A stretch of DNA of 64,000 nucleotides from Succiniclasticum ruminis DSM 9236. GTDB taxonomy: Bacteria > Bacillota > Negativicutes > Acidaminococcales > Acidaminococcaceae. The DNA is taken from positions 1 through 64,000 of the forward strand of contig NZ_FONL01000005.1 of NCBI RefSeq assembly GCF_900112895.1. The letters are read 5' to 3'. Shown here one piece after another: positions 1 to 7,114 of the stretch. The notes beneath the pieces were generated by a model, which saw only the letters and a list, made by a program, of their open reading frames with translations, was not told where the DNA came from and ran no database searches. Position numbers and translations under genes: made by a program. Numbering within the stretch: position 1 is the first letter of the stretch; each line of letters opens with the position of its first letter.

Positions 1-7
1 ACATATT

Positions 8-268
8 ATGCCAATCAACAAAAACGAAATCACAAAAGAAATGATTATGAAAGCCATGCAGTGCAAAACTGCCGATGAACTGATTGCGCTGGCAAAGACC
101 GGCGGTTATGAGCTGACAAAAGAGGAAGCGGAAACGTATCTGGCGGAACTGGCCGACTATGAACTGGACAGCAGTGAAATGAAGAATATAGCCGGTGGTA
201 AGTGTTATATGAGAACCGACCTGGACGATTGGTTTTGCCCAGATAGAAAAGGCTGCTCCATTTATTGA
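8..268 (+). CDS. Nif11-type leader RiPP precursor peptide
   Basis: An 86-residue peptide with the layout of a ribosomally made, post-translationally modified peptide precursor. Residues 1-63 resemble Nif11-type leaders: a helical ELIALAK segment followed by an acidic helix (LTKEEAETYLAEL), ending in a double-glycine cleavage site (IAGG, residues 61-64). The short tail after it has three cysteines plus Ser, Thr and aromatic residues, as expected for a lanthipeptide- or sactipeptide-like core. In the family, a bifunctional peptidase/ABC exporter cuts after GG. No modification enzyme or exporter lies downstream; any would have to be upstream, outside the window. The last ten codons overlap, in another frame, an HNH nuclease remnant, so the natural C-terminus may have been replaced by a rearrangement. 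The ribosome binding site lies beyond the window edge. Confidence 0.7.
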   Translation: MPINKNEITKEMIMKAMQCKTADELIALAKTGGYELTKEEAETYLAELADYELDSSEMKNIAGGKCYMRTDLDDWFCPDRKGCSIY

Positions 269-434
269 TAAGAACGGGAATCCATATTTGGAAGTACATC
301 ATGTAATTTGGCTCTCACGCGGTGATAAAAGGTGGAGCCGGCGGAAGCATCTATGGCTGTTTTGTCATAGTATGGTAAATTCATATTTTCTTCAACAGTC
401 GTGGAATTTATTTTCCGCGGCTGTTTTGTTATAA
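213..434 (+). pseudogene. HNH endonuclease remnant
   Basis: A frame open from 213 to the stop at 432-434 reads, around 252-310, AAPFIDKNGNPYLEVHH followed by VIWLSRG. This closely matches the core of HNH nucleases, which have a dGxpYLEvHH-(x)-pLS-GG pattern with the two catalytic-region histidines. Past about 330 the expected asparagine and the CPxCH end of the motif are not recognisable, only a degraded LWLFCHS. The upstream cysteine pair expected before this motif is also missing. No start codon or N-terminal domain is present. I read it as a fragment of a restriction-type HNH gene left by deletion. It overlaps the end of the RiPP precursor in a different frame. Confidence 0.5.
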
Positions 435-437
435 TGA

Positions 438-664
438 ATGAAAGAGTACGGAAAAAAGCACGCTGACGGTTTTTCCTATACGGACCTTAATGGAAAGACA
501 GGATATTTTGCAGTCAATCCTGGCGGTGAAGACGGGTCGTTGCGTTTTTATGAGTTCTAAAAGAGGATGAGAAGTTCCAGACCTTCAACCTGGCTAAGGG
601 CATGCGGGAAGATATCCGTAAGGCAGAACAGGATAAACAAGAAGACCTGGCAAAGAAGGAATAA
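438..664 (+). pseudogene. Frameshifted remnant of an unrecognised gene
   Basis: Two coding-looking segments lie end to end in different frames. The first (438-560, 40 residues) starts MKEYGKKHADGF and contains GKTGYFAVNPGGEDGS before a stop. The second (about 560-664) reads KEDEKFQTFNLAKGMRED and ends with a Lys/Glu-rich tail and a stop at 662-664. Adding one base near 558 would join them into about 75 hydrophilic residues, so a single-base deletion is the simplest explanation. I do not recognise the family. No convincing ribosome binding site precedes 438. It sits between an HNH remnant and an intact membrane gene, in a stretch that looks decayed. Confidence 0.35.
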
Positions 665-749
665 AGCTGCCGGTGGTGGTAAGGGCGCAGCATGATGCTT
701 GCTTCCAGCTTCGCGGTAGTGTTGCTTTCGTTAAATAAGGAGGGGCAGG

Positions 750-1172
750 GTGCGGAATTTTTTCCCGTTTATGACGGCCAGTCCGGAAATTTCCGGACTG
801 CGCGCGGATCTCATTTACGCGAATTACATTATTGCGTGCCTGCTGCCTCTTTTTGTGATTTTCTTATGCATCCGTATGGTCAGCAGCACGAAAAAGGCCG
901 GCGTCCTGACGGTCCTTCTGGCCACTGTGTTTGTACTGTTCAACCGGGACGTAATGCTGCCGGTCCTGAACGGTTTTGCGGACGGAATTGCCTCCGGTCC
1001 CGCGGCCATGCTCGGGGCGTTTCTGGGATTTTTGGGCGCTCTGGGTTTATTCAAAGGATTGTACGACGAGGAACAGAGCGAAGAGTATGTGCATAAGAGA
1101 AAATACTGGTACGGGACTGTTGCGGTCATGTACGCGGGAATCGTGCTGGCCTGCCACGCTGTAGGACAGTGA
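750..1172 (+). CDS. Small integral membrane protein, unknown
   Basis: A 140-residue protein with about four hydrophobic segments (roughly residues 25-42, 50-65, 78-100 and 120-138), hence probably an inner membrane protein. The GTG start at 750 is preceded by a strong AAGGAGGGG site at 737-745, which decides the frame over an overlapping open frame that starts at 692. The charged loop DEEQSEEYVHKRK separates the third and fourth segments. No family was recognised. The next gene on the same strand also encodes a small membrane protein, so the two could belong together, but nothing further supports a shared function. Confidence 0.6.
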   Translation: MRNFFPFMTASPEISGLRADLIYANYIIACLLPLFVIFLCIRMVSSTKKAGVLTVLLATVFVLFNRDVMLPVLNGFADGIASGPAAMLGAFLGFLGALGLFKGLYDEEQSEEYVHKRKYWYGTVAVMYAGIVLACHAVGQ

Positions 1173-1267
1173 ATTTTACGTTGGATATGATACAGCGTAA
1201 TTAGCGCGGTCTTGATTGTGCCGGGCTGTCATATTGTCATCTGGTGAAACGGCGAAAGGGAAGTTCT

Positions 1268-1840
1268 ATGCGGCAGAAACAAAGCGTAACGTTATACAAC
1301 ATACTGTTCCCAATCTGGCTGCTGGTATGGATTCCTTCTCCCCTGTGGCTGCTGCTGGTTCCATTGAATTTTGTAATTGATTACTTTGTTTTGTATAAAA
1401 GTCTGTCGGACGATGTGGAATGGGAGAATGGTATTCTTAACGGTGGGCAGGGAAATAATAATTTTTCAGGCAGTGTCCCGCGGAAAGCATTTTGCAATAC
1501 ATATGCGTGGAAAATCTGCGCCGCGGGTTTTGCCGCCGATTTTATCGGCAGCCTGTTTCTGTTCGCCGCGTTTATGATAACGAGTTCCCATAAATTGGAT
1601 TCTTTGAGGCCAATCAGCCACGGGCTCGGCCTTAATCCCTTTGAAAGTTTTGCGGCGTTTCTGATTGTGGTTTGCGCGATCCTTCTGGCGGCATATTGCA
1701 TTTATCGGTTCGATTCGTACCTCTTAAAACGCGCCGGTCTTCCGGAAGAACAGGGCCGGAAATCGGCCTTGTGGCTGGCAGTGGCGACGGCGCCATATCT
1801 TTTCCTGCTTCCGTCGGAGATTCTGTACCGGTGGATGTGA
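1268..1840 (+). CDS. Membrane protein, unknown
   Basis: About 190 residues with four clear membrane segments: an N-terminal pair (LFPIWLLVWIPSPLWLLLVP region), one near residue 90, one near residue 140, and a final hydrophobic stretch before the C-terminus. The ATG at 1268 follows a GAAAGGGAAG site; a GTG at 1244 in the same frame would add eight residues but has no site. The loop between the first pair and the third segment is Asn/Gly rich (GGQGNNNFSG). The N-terminus loosely resembles small permease-like or YesK-like membrane proteins, but I assign no function. A terminator is not obvious downstream. Confidence 0.6.
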   Translation: MRQKQSVTLYNILFPIWLLVWIPSPLWLLLVPLNFVIDYFVLYKSLSDDVEWENGILNGGQGNNNFSGSVPRKAFCNTYAWKICAAGFAADFIGSLFLFAAFMITSSHKLDSLRPISHGLGLNPFESFAAFLIVVCAILLAAYCIYRFDSYLLKRAGLPEEQGRKSALWLAVATAPYLFLLPSEILYRWM

Positions 1841-1989
1841 AGGGGAAAGTACCGGCTTGTTTCAGGCAGGTTGCGAATTGTTGGTACTATCATTCATTTA
1901 TGCTGCAAATAAAAACCGCAGCCTGCTTTTGTTACAAAAACAGACTGCGGCTGTGTGCCGGTTAATCTTACGAAGGCAAACGTCAGGAA

Positions 1990-2230
1990 TCAGATTCCAT
2001 ACTCATAAATGGTATCGCTGGGCAGGTCGATCAAGTCATTCCAATAGACGCAAGTCCTGCTTTCGTCAAGTTGTACCTGATCAAACAAGCCTTGTACGGT
2101 TGCCAAATCCTTATAGCTTTCGATAGTTTCTATATCTTCTTTTACGTCATATTACAGTTTTTCCGTCATCGAAAAGCACTTTTAATTTATAATCCGGCAA
2201 AGGTTTAACCATTTTTATTCTTGGAATCAT
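1990..2230 (-). pseudogene. DUF2442 protein, frameshifted
   Basis: Read on the minus strand, an ATG at 2230 (GGAGGT site 7 bases upstream) opens MIPRIKMVKPLPDYKLKV followed by LFDDGKTVI, the typical start of DUF2442 proteins (VKPLPDYKL-v-FddG). A stop then interrupts it near 2148. One frame over, the family continues: DVKEDIE, an LFDQVQLD segment, VYWNDLIDLPSDTIYE and a stop at 1990-1992. Inserting two bases near 2150 restores one protein of about 80 residues, the normal length. DUF2442 genes often lie just downstream of DUF4160 genes, as here. The role of the pair is not established; a toxin-antitoxin-like role has been suggested. Confidence 0.75.
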
Positions 2231-2331
2231 TTGTCATACCTCCACAGTGCATGAATATGTCCCGGCTCATGCTCTTTTGGTTTGAAAAACATTTTAATTA
2301 CGATTCCATAAAATCTGCTTATCTCCGGCAA
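2227..2331 (-). pseudogene. DUF4160 protein, truncated
   Basis: A minus-strand frame starting with TTG at 2331, eight bases after an AGGAG site, reads PEISRFYGIVIKMFF then HEPGHIHALW and stops after 34 residues. The first 29 residues match the DUF4160 N-terminus (MPEISRFyGIvIkMyf...PHfHA-YgE). The family is normally 75-90 residues; everything after the HIHA motif is missing. The stop overlaps the ATG of the DUF2442 gene as ATGA, and the DUF2442 ribosome binding site lies inside the last codons. An internal deletion that removed the C-terminal half probably created this junction. Confidence 0.7.
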
Positions 2332-2597
2332 TGTTTCATCTCCTCGCATTATTATCTAAAAAATACAAGGACGATTGCCTCCGGTTCAAAGCTTTTTTCT
2401 TCCCTGTGCGCACACAACGCAGAGAAAAACTTTGAGCAACTACATTATAACAAAAGGGAATTAATTATGCTATAGAGCGCTTTGCAGAAAACGCAAGGTT
2501 TTTGTTTTCAGGCAGGAATTCATTCAGTAAGTGAACTTGGTCCACTTTTTATAAACCGGAAACACGACTCTGACTTTTAATTCAGGAGGTATTGAAA

Positions 2598-2999
2598 ATG
2601 GAAGGTATTGAAAAAGTTTGTCAGTTTCTCGATGAAGCCCATGTGTACTATCTTGCGACGGTGGAAGGGGATCAGCCCCGCTGCCGCCCCTTCGGCACTT
2701 CGCTGCTGTATGATGGAAGGCTCTATATCCAGACCGGAAAGGTAAAAGAGGTTTCCAAACAGATTGCCGCGAATCCGAAAGAGGAGATCTGCGCGTTCAA
2801 TGGCGGAAAATGGCTGCGGGTTGCCGGCGAGCTGGTGAATGACGACAGCCGTGACGTGAAAGCTGCCATGCTGGAGAAGTTCCCCACCCTGAAAAATATG
2901 TACAGCGCGGACGATGACAACACCCAGGTGCTGTATTTCAAAAATGCGGTGGCAACGTTCTCTTCCTTTACGGAAAAACCGGAAGTAATTACGTTTTAA
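2598..2999 (+). CDS. Pyridoxamine 5'-phosphate oxidase family protein
   Basis: A 133-residue protein of the split-barrel flavin-binding (PPOX-like) fold. The N-terminal pattern YYLATVEGDQPRCRPFG with YDGRLYIQTGKVKEVSKQI is typical of small NimA/PPOX-family proteins that bind FMN or F420/haem, and the tail KNAVATFSSFTEKPEVITF resembles the family end. The length fits the single-domain subgroup. The ATG at 2598 lies eight bases after AGGAGG and is preferred to an in-frame TTG at 2592. The exact substrate cannot be deduced; annotated relatives are often called pyridoxamine oxidase-like without proof. It appears to be a single-gene unit, ended by a hairpin near 3100. Confidence 0.8.
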   Translation: MEGIEKVCQFLDEAHVYYLATVEGDQPRCRPFGTSLLYDGRLYIQTGKVKEVSKQIAANPKEEICAFNGGKWLRVAGELVNDDSRDVKAAMLEKFPTLKNMYSADDDNTQVLYFKNAVATFSSFTEKPEVITF

Positions 3000-3087
3000 G
3001 CAGCAGTTCTTTAGTTAACTTTACATTAAAGCGGCAACTTTTAATAGTAGGCAAAAATTACCGCTTTTCTTTTGTAAAAAATCAGCA

Positions 3088-3141
3088 CAAAAAAACAGGG
3101 CCGCTTTCGTTTTATAACGGCAGCGTGCCCTGATTTTTTAT
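3088..3141. terminator. Bidirectional intrinsic terminator
   Basis: An A-run then CAGGGC and, after a loop, GCCCTG followed by six T. It works in either direction and separates the convergent PPOX-like gene and the duplicated-domain exported protein. Confidence 0.75.
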
Positions 3142-3181
3142 GTTGTAACAGTAAATTTTGCGAACTCCAACGCGCTGTGGA

Positions 3182-3829
3182 TTAGAAGCGGCCGCCGTTC
3201 GCCAGCCAGCGGTTGGCAGTTTCTTCGGAAAGGTAAGCGGCTTCGATATCAATGTAGTTGTCGGCAGAGTGGGTGTATTCGTCCAGAATCCTTACTTTGC
3301 CGGTATCGGTGAGGAACCCGTTGACCGCTTCGATGGCGTTGCTGGCTTCCATGGGTTTGTCGGCCACAAATTCCAGAACGCTTGCCACGGAGTAACCTTC
3401 CTGAGTGAAGATGACCATTTTCAGACCGTCCCTGGTGTTGCGCATTTTAGTGATGCTGCCGACCTGCACGGCGCCGAACTGCCCTTTGTTTGACAGCCAG
3501 CGGTTGGCGGTTTCTTCCGTCAGATGGGTGTATTCGATATCAATGTAGTTATCGGCGGAGTGGGTGTGTTCGTCCAGGATCCGCACCCTGCCGGGCTGTG
3601 TGAGATAGCCGTTGATGGCTTCGATTACGTTGCGTTCTTCCATGGGTTTATTGGCAACAAATTCCACAACGCTTGCCACAGAGTAACCTTCCTGGGTGAA
3701 GATGACGATTTTCTGACCGTCGCTGGTGTTGCGCAGTCTGGTAATGCTGCCGCCGGAAACGTCGGCAAAAGCGGAGCCGCAAAAGAGCATCATGAACAGG
3801 GTAACAAGTACAATCAGACGTGTTTTCAT
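3182..3829 (-). CDS. Exported protein with two tandem copies of an unknown domain
   Basis: A 215-residue protein with a clear signal peptide (LVTLFMMLFCGSAFA, cleavage near residue 22). The mature part is two copies of a roughly 92-residue unit, at about 25-117 and 122-213. Each copy contains GSITRLRNTSDGQKIVIFTQEGYSVASV or a close match, then EFVANKPME, NVIEAINGYLT, VRILDEHTHSADNYIDIE and LTEETANRWL. The copies are about 75 percent identical, so the duplication is fairly recent. The domain is not one I recognise. A GGGAGG site lies nine bases before the ATG. It is monocistronic, with the terminator at 3088-3141 after its stop. Its likely location is the periplasm. Confidence 0.8.
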   Translation of the reverse strand: MKTRLIVLVTLFMMLFCGSAFADVSGGSITRLRNTSDGQKIVIFTQEGYSVASVVEFVANKPMEERNVIEAINGYLTQPGRVRILDEHTHSADNYIDIEYTHLTEETANRWLSNKGQFGAVQVGSITKMRNTRDGLKMVIFTQEGYSVASVLEFVADKPMEASNAIEAVNGFLTDTGKVRILDEYTHSADNYIDIEAAYLSEETANRWLANGGRF

Positions 3830-4100
3830 AATAAAGAACCTCCCGGATAAAAAATGATTGAATCTGCGTCGGGCAGAGTGATTGCCTGTATTTAATTATA
3901 TAGGAAATATATAGGAAATTCCGGGAAATGAAAAGAAAGTTTGCCGTAAAATATTTAACTATGCGCGGAAAGTATTACCGAAAAAAGTTCTGCTGTGATA
4001 ATGAGCTGCTGACGGAAAAAACAATTTAATTTTCCCGGATTTTCTTTTATAATTAGGGTGAGCGGTAAATATTTGTTAACAGGAAAGGATGACTGATACT

Positions 4101-4673
4101 ATGAAAAAAGATTTAGGCGTGATGGAAGCAGTATTCCCGATGCCGGTGCTGATGATCGCGACATATGATGAGAATGGCACGGTAGACGTGATGAACGCGG
4201 CCTGGGGACAAATCTGCGATTATAAAAAGATTGCACTCTTTTTGGACGAAGGCCACAAGACCTCGGAGAACATTTTAAAAACGAAAGCGTTCACCGTAGC
4301 GCTGGCGGATCAGGCCCATATGGTCGGGGCGGATTACTTTGGCACAGTGTCCGGGCACAAGGTGCCGGACAAATTTGCCCGTTCGGGTTATACCGCGGTG
4401 AAGAGCAAACATGTCAACGCGCCCGTTATTGAAGAGTTCCCGCTGGTGATGGAGTGCGAACTGGCCGACGTATTGAAGAAGGACAGTTTTTTCTGCGTGA
4501 TCGGGCAGATCGTGAATACGGCGGCGGACGAGCGGATTCTGGATGAGGACGGCAAGGTGGACGTGACGAAGCTGAACGCGCTGATCTATGACACGTTCCG
4601 GCACGGGTATTATGTGTGCGGTGAAAAGGTGGGTCAGGCCTTTAAGGAAGGCGCGGCTTTGGCGAAAAAATAA
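4101..4673 (+). CDS. Flavin reductase family protein
   Basis: A 190-residue FMN-binding split-barrel protein of the flavin reductase/DIM6-NTAB family. Diagnostic stretches are the N-terminal FPMPVLMIATYDENGTVDVMNAAW, a KTSENILKTKAFTV segment typical of the family, GHKVPDKFARSG, and a GQIV-N-..DE-GKVD end region. Family members reduce flavin with NAD(P)H or act as small flavoproteins. The start is set at 4101; an ATG at 4089 lies only four bases from the AGGA and would place the site too close. The exported nitroreductase follows 52 bases downstream on the same strand, so co-transcription is likely. Confidence 0.85.
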   Translation: MKKDLGVMEAVFPMPVLMIATYDENGTVDVMNAAWGQICDYKKIALFLDEGHKTSENILKTKAFTVALADQAHMVGADYFGTVSGHKVPDKFARSGYTAVKSKHVNAPVIEEFPLVMECELADVLKKDSFFCVIGQIVNTAADERILDEDGKVDVTKLNALIYDTFRHGYYVCGEKVGQAFKEGAALAKK

Positions 4674-4725
4674 TGGAATTATTATTAAAGGGGCGGTTTC
4701 GTTCCGGATTTGCATGGAGGGGGCT

Positions 4726-5430
4726 ATGAAACAGGTTACGGTTAAAAATCTGAAAAAATTATCGGCGGCGGTTTGCGCGTTTGGCATTCTGGCCGGCGCC
4801 CTTGTACTGCCGGTGAAGGCGATGGCGGCGGAAACGGAAGCGCCTGTCACCATTACGCTGCCGGCGCCGTTTACCAAAGACGGCCTGACGGTGAAGGAAG
4901 CACTGGACCGCCGGAGAAGTTCCAGGCAGTTTACCGACGCTCCGTTGCAGGAGAAACAGCTGTCCGCCATATTGTGGGCGGCCAACGGCATCAACCGGCC
5001 GGAGTCCGGCAAGCGCGTGAATCCTACTACCATGGGCATTTATAATATTGACGTGTACGCGGTGATGGCCAACGGGATTTATAAATATGATCCGGCGGCC
5101 CATGCCCTGAAGCTGGTTTCCCCAGTGGATTTCCGCCCGCAGATCAATGCGAAGCAGACCTTTGTCCATACGGCGCCGCTGACCTTGTTCTACGTTGCGA
5201 ACCCGGTTCCTCCCAAGGATCCTTCCCGTCCGGTGAATCCGGAACGGCAGCTTGCGAACAACTGCCTGGTGGCAGGCACGATGCTGCAGAGTGTGGCGCT
5301 GGTGGCAGTGGATGAAGGGCTGGGGACCTGTGTCCGCGGCTCTGTCGACCGGGAAGCGTTCCGTAAAGCGGCAGGCCTTTCGCCAGAACAGAGGGTTCTG
5401 ATTTCCCAGACCGTCGGCGTGCTGCACTGA
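4726..5430 (+). CDS. Exported nitroreductase/SagB-type oxidoreductase
   Basis: A 234-residue protein with a signal peptide (LSAAVCAFGILAGALVLPVKAMA) followed by a nitroreductase fold. Seen are the FMN-binding RRRSSRQFTDAPL motif, LSAILWAANGINRPESGKRVNPT, an LANNCLVAGTMLQSVALVAVDEGLGTC segment and a C-terminal Pro/Gln strand. These match the SagB/ThcOx-like branch of the nitroreductase superfamily, which acts on various acceptors using FMN. Export is unusual, as most members are cytosolic; a signal is nevertheless clear, and the ATG at 4726 with its GGAGGG site is well supported. The DUF6125 gene follows 17 bases later. Confidence 0.85.
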   Translation: MKQVTVKNLKKLSAAVCAFGILAGALVLPVKAMAAETEAPVTITLPAPFTKDGLTVKEALDRRRSSRQFTDAPLQEKQLSAILWAANGINRPESGKRVNPTTMGIYNIDVYAVMANGIYKYDPAAHALKLVSPVDFRPQINAKQTFVHTAPLTLFYVANPVPPKDPSRPVNPERQLANNCLVAGTMLQSVALVAVDEGLGTCVRGSVDREAFRKAAGLSPEQRVLISQTVGVLH

Positions 5431-5447
5431 GAGGAAAGTGAAACATA

Positions 5448-5966
5448 ATGAGCCATAACAAAGCATTGGATGATCTGACGCGGGAACAGCTGACAGAGCT
5501 TTTGGAAATCTATTCCAAAAACTGGCTGGCGGCGGACGGCATCTGGTTCCAGTCCGTGGAGAAGAAGCATGGCATGGAAGAGGCCATGTACCACGACGTG
5601 GAGATTTGGAAAAAGTTTACGGTCGTGGAAGCCCTGAAACTGAAAAAGTTTTTGGGCCTGCCGGAACGGCCCGGACTGGAGGGACTGGCGAAGGCGTTGT
5701 CGCTCCGGTTCTATGCCAACATTAATGACGACGAGATCCGCATCGAAGGGAACACGCTGTTGTACCGCATGGTGGACTGCCGCGTGCAGACGGCAAGGAA
5801 ACGCAAGGGCATGGAGTTCCATCCCTGCAAGGCCGTGGGGATCGTGGAATACGGGGAATTCGCCCGGGCCATTGACGACCGCATCACCTGCGAGTGTGTC
5901 AGCTGTTACCCGGACATTACGGACGAAACCTGCTGCTGCAGCTGGAAATTTACGTTGAGGGAGTAA
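5448..5966 (+). CDS. DUF6125 family cysteine-rich protein
   Basis: A 172-residue cytosolic protein. The N-terminus (LTREQLTELLEIYSKNWLAADGIWFQSVEKKHGMEEAM) matches DUF6125 proteins of anaerobes. The C-terminal third carries the cysteine pattern CECVSCYPD...ETCCCSW, which looks like a metal or Fe-S site. Function is unknown. The gene lies 17 bases after the exported nitroreductase and has a weak GAGGAAAG site, so it is probably the last gene of a unit starting at the flavin reductase. That neighbourhood suggests, but does not show, a redox role. Confidence 0.75.
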   Translation: MSHNKALDDLTREQLTELLEIYSKNWLAADGIWFQSVEKKHGMEEAMYHDVEIWKKFTVVEALKLKKFLGLPERPGLEGLAKALSLRFYANINDDEIRIEGNTLLYRMVDCRVQTARKRKGMEFHPCKAVGIVEYGEFARAIDDRITCECVSCYPDITDETCCCSWKFTLRE

Positions 5967-6045
5967 GGCGAACGGAATCCCGTGTATTTATCTGTCAATC
6001 TGTAATAATACATTTTTTATCGTTGACCCGAAGGAGGATACCATT

Positions 6046-6402
6046 ATGGCAAACGCGAATCGCGATTTTATTGTGGAGAAAGTGAAAGAAGTTCTGGCGG
6101 CGCCCAGCTGCTGCCCGGAATTAAAAGACGCGGCGCAAAAGTATCTGGCGGCGCTGGATACAGCGGACGAAAAGGCCGCCGGGAAAATTTTAATCGCGGA
6201 ACTGGAAGAAGATGTGCAGAGCATAGACGATACGCTGGCATTTTTCTGTTCCGATGCGGCGAAAGAGATTTTTGGCGCGGAAACAGCGGCGAACATGGCG
6301 GAAACTGCGAGAAAAGTTAAAGCGTCAGGGGCTAAGATCTGCTTCTGCCCGGCCTGCACGGCAGGCAAGGCAATCCTGGATAACAAGGAAGCGCTGCTGT
6401 AA
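6046..6402 (+). CDS. Small conserved protein with C-terminal Cys pair
   Basis: A 118-residue acidic, mostly helical protein (FIVEKVKEVLAAPSCCPELKDAAQKYL, AAGKILIAELEEDVQSIDDTL) with no signal. Four of its five cysteines form CC near residue 22 and CFCPACTAG near residue 100, the latter like a small metal knuckle. A strong AAGGAGG site lies eight bases before the ATG. I recall similar short proteins annotated loosely as Hsp90-like in Negativicutes, but no Hsp90 domain is visible, so I give no function. Confidence 0.7.
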   Translation: MANANRDFIVEKVKEVLAAPSCCPELKDAAQKYLAALDTADEKAAGKILIAELEEDVQSIDDTLAFFCSDAAKEIFGAETAANMAETARKVKASGAKICFCPACTAGKAILDNKEALL

Positions 6403-6449
6403 CAGTGTAACCGTTCCGCCAGCCGGTGTAACGGTTTAGTTGAGGAGTT

Positions 6450-7010
6450 ATGGATAAACAAAACAATATAAAAACGCCCGGCTTTTGGGACTGCCTGATG
6501 CCGGGCGGCGTTTTGCTTCTGTCTTATATGCTGCTGTTCTATCTGCCGGAGGAGTTCGGGTGGAAGGGCTGGCTTATCATCGGTATATCTGCTTTCCTGT
6601 TCTGCATAGGATATTATGGCTTGCTGAAATCCTTGCCGGAGCCGGAGGCACCGTCGGGAGCGCTTGCCAGGCGGCTGGCTCTCGTAACGTTTGGCGTTGC
6701 CATCTTTCTTGGCGGCATTTACTATGTCTATAGCAGCGACGGCAGTGAAAAGAGCATTGCCATTGCCACCCTGGCCCTGATAGAGGGCCTTGTCATTTGC
6801 GGACTAAGCGGTTCGAAAGACAGCAGGGATACGCCGCAGAACAGTATCCTGCGGAAGTATTACCTGTTGATCATTGCTGTTCTGGCAGCTGCCGGTTGCT
6901 GGTTCTGTTACCGGGAATTCGTCAGCGAAGCGGCAGAGAGCCGGGGTTATATAGAGGCGGCGACGATGCTTTGGATCACGGCCGGAACGTTATGGGTGAG
7001 CAGGAAATAA
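6450..7010 (+). CDS. Membrane protein, unknown
   Basis: A 186-residue protein with about six hydrophobic segments (near residues 17-32, 40-60, 73-95, 104-120, 134-150 and 165-182), so a polytopic inner membrane protein. The loops are short; one carries GSKDSRDTPQNS. GAGGAG lies close before the ATG. No family recognised. It is followed by a strong terminator at 7052-7097 and stands 47 bases after the small Cys-pair gene. Confidence 0.6.
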   Translation: MDKQNNIKTPGFWDCLMPGGVLLLSYMLLFYLPEEFGWKGWLIIGISAFLFCIGYYGLLKSLPEPEAPSGALARRLALVTFGVAIFLGGIYYVYSSDGSEKSIAIATLALIEGLVICGLSGSKDSRDTPQNSILRKYYLLIIAVLAAAGCWFCYREFVSEAAESRGYIEAATMLWITAGTLWVSRK

Positions 7011-7051
7011 AAATAAACAGCGCCGGTCGTTCGATGACAGAAAGAAATAAA

Positions 7052-7097
7052 AAATAAACAGCGCCTGTCGTACATTGACAGGCGCTGTTTTTTATGG
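7052..7097. terminator. Bidirectional intrinsic terminator
   Basis: AACAGCGCCTGTC pairs with GACAGGCGCTGTT around a short loop, with A-run and T-run flanks. It serves the plus-strand membrane gene and the minus-strand ClpX-like gene. A second partial copy of AACAGCGCC-GGTCG lies just upstream at about 7016-7029. Confidence 0.9.
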
Positions 7098-7114
7098 GGC
7101 GCGGGATAAATCTG

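Noticed and set aside
692-1096. A 134-codon frame overlapping the membrane gene at 750
   Set aside because: The 750 frame has a strong AAGGAGGGG site and clear membrane segments, while this one has neither.
2221-2475. An 84-codon plus-strand frame
   Set aside because: It is opposite the DUF4160/DUF2442 remnants, which carry the real family similarity; no ribosome binding site.
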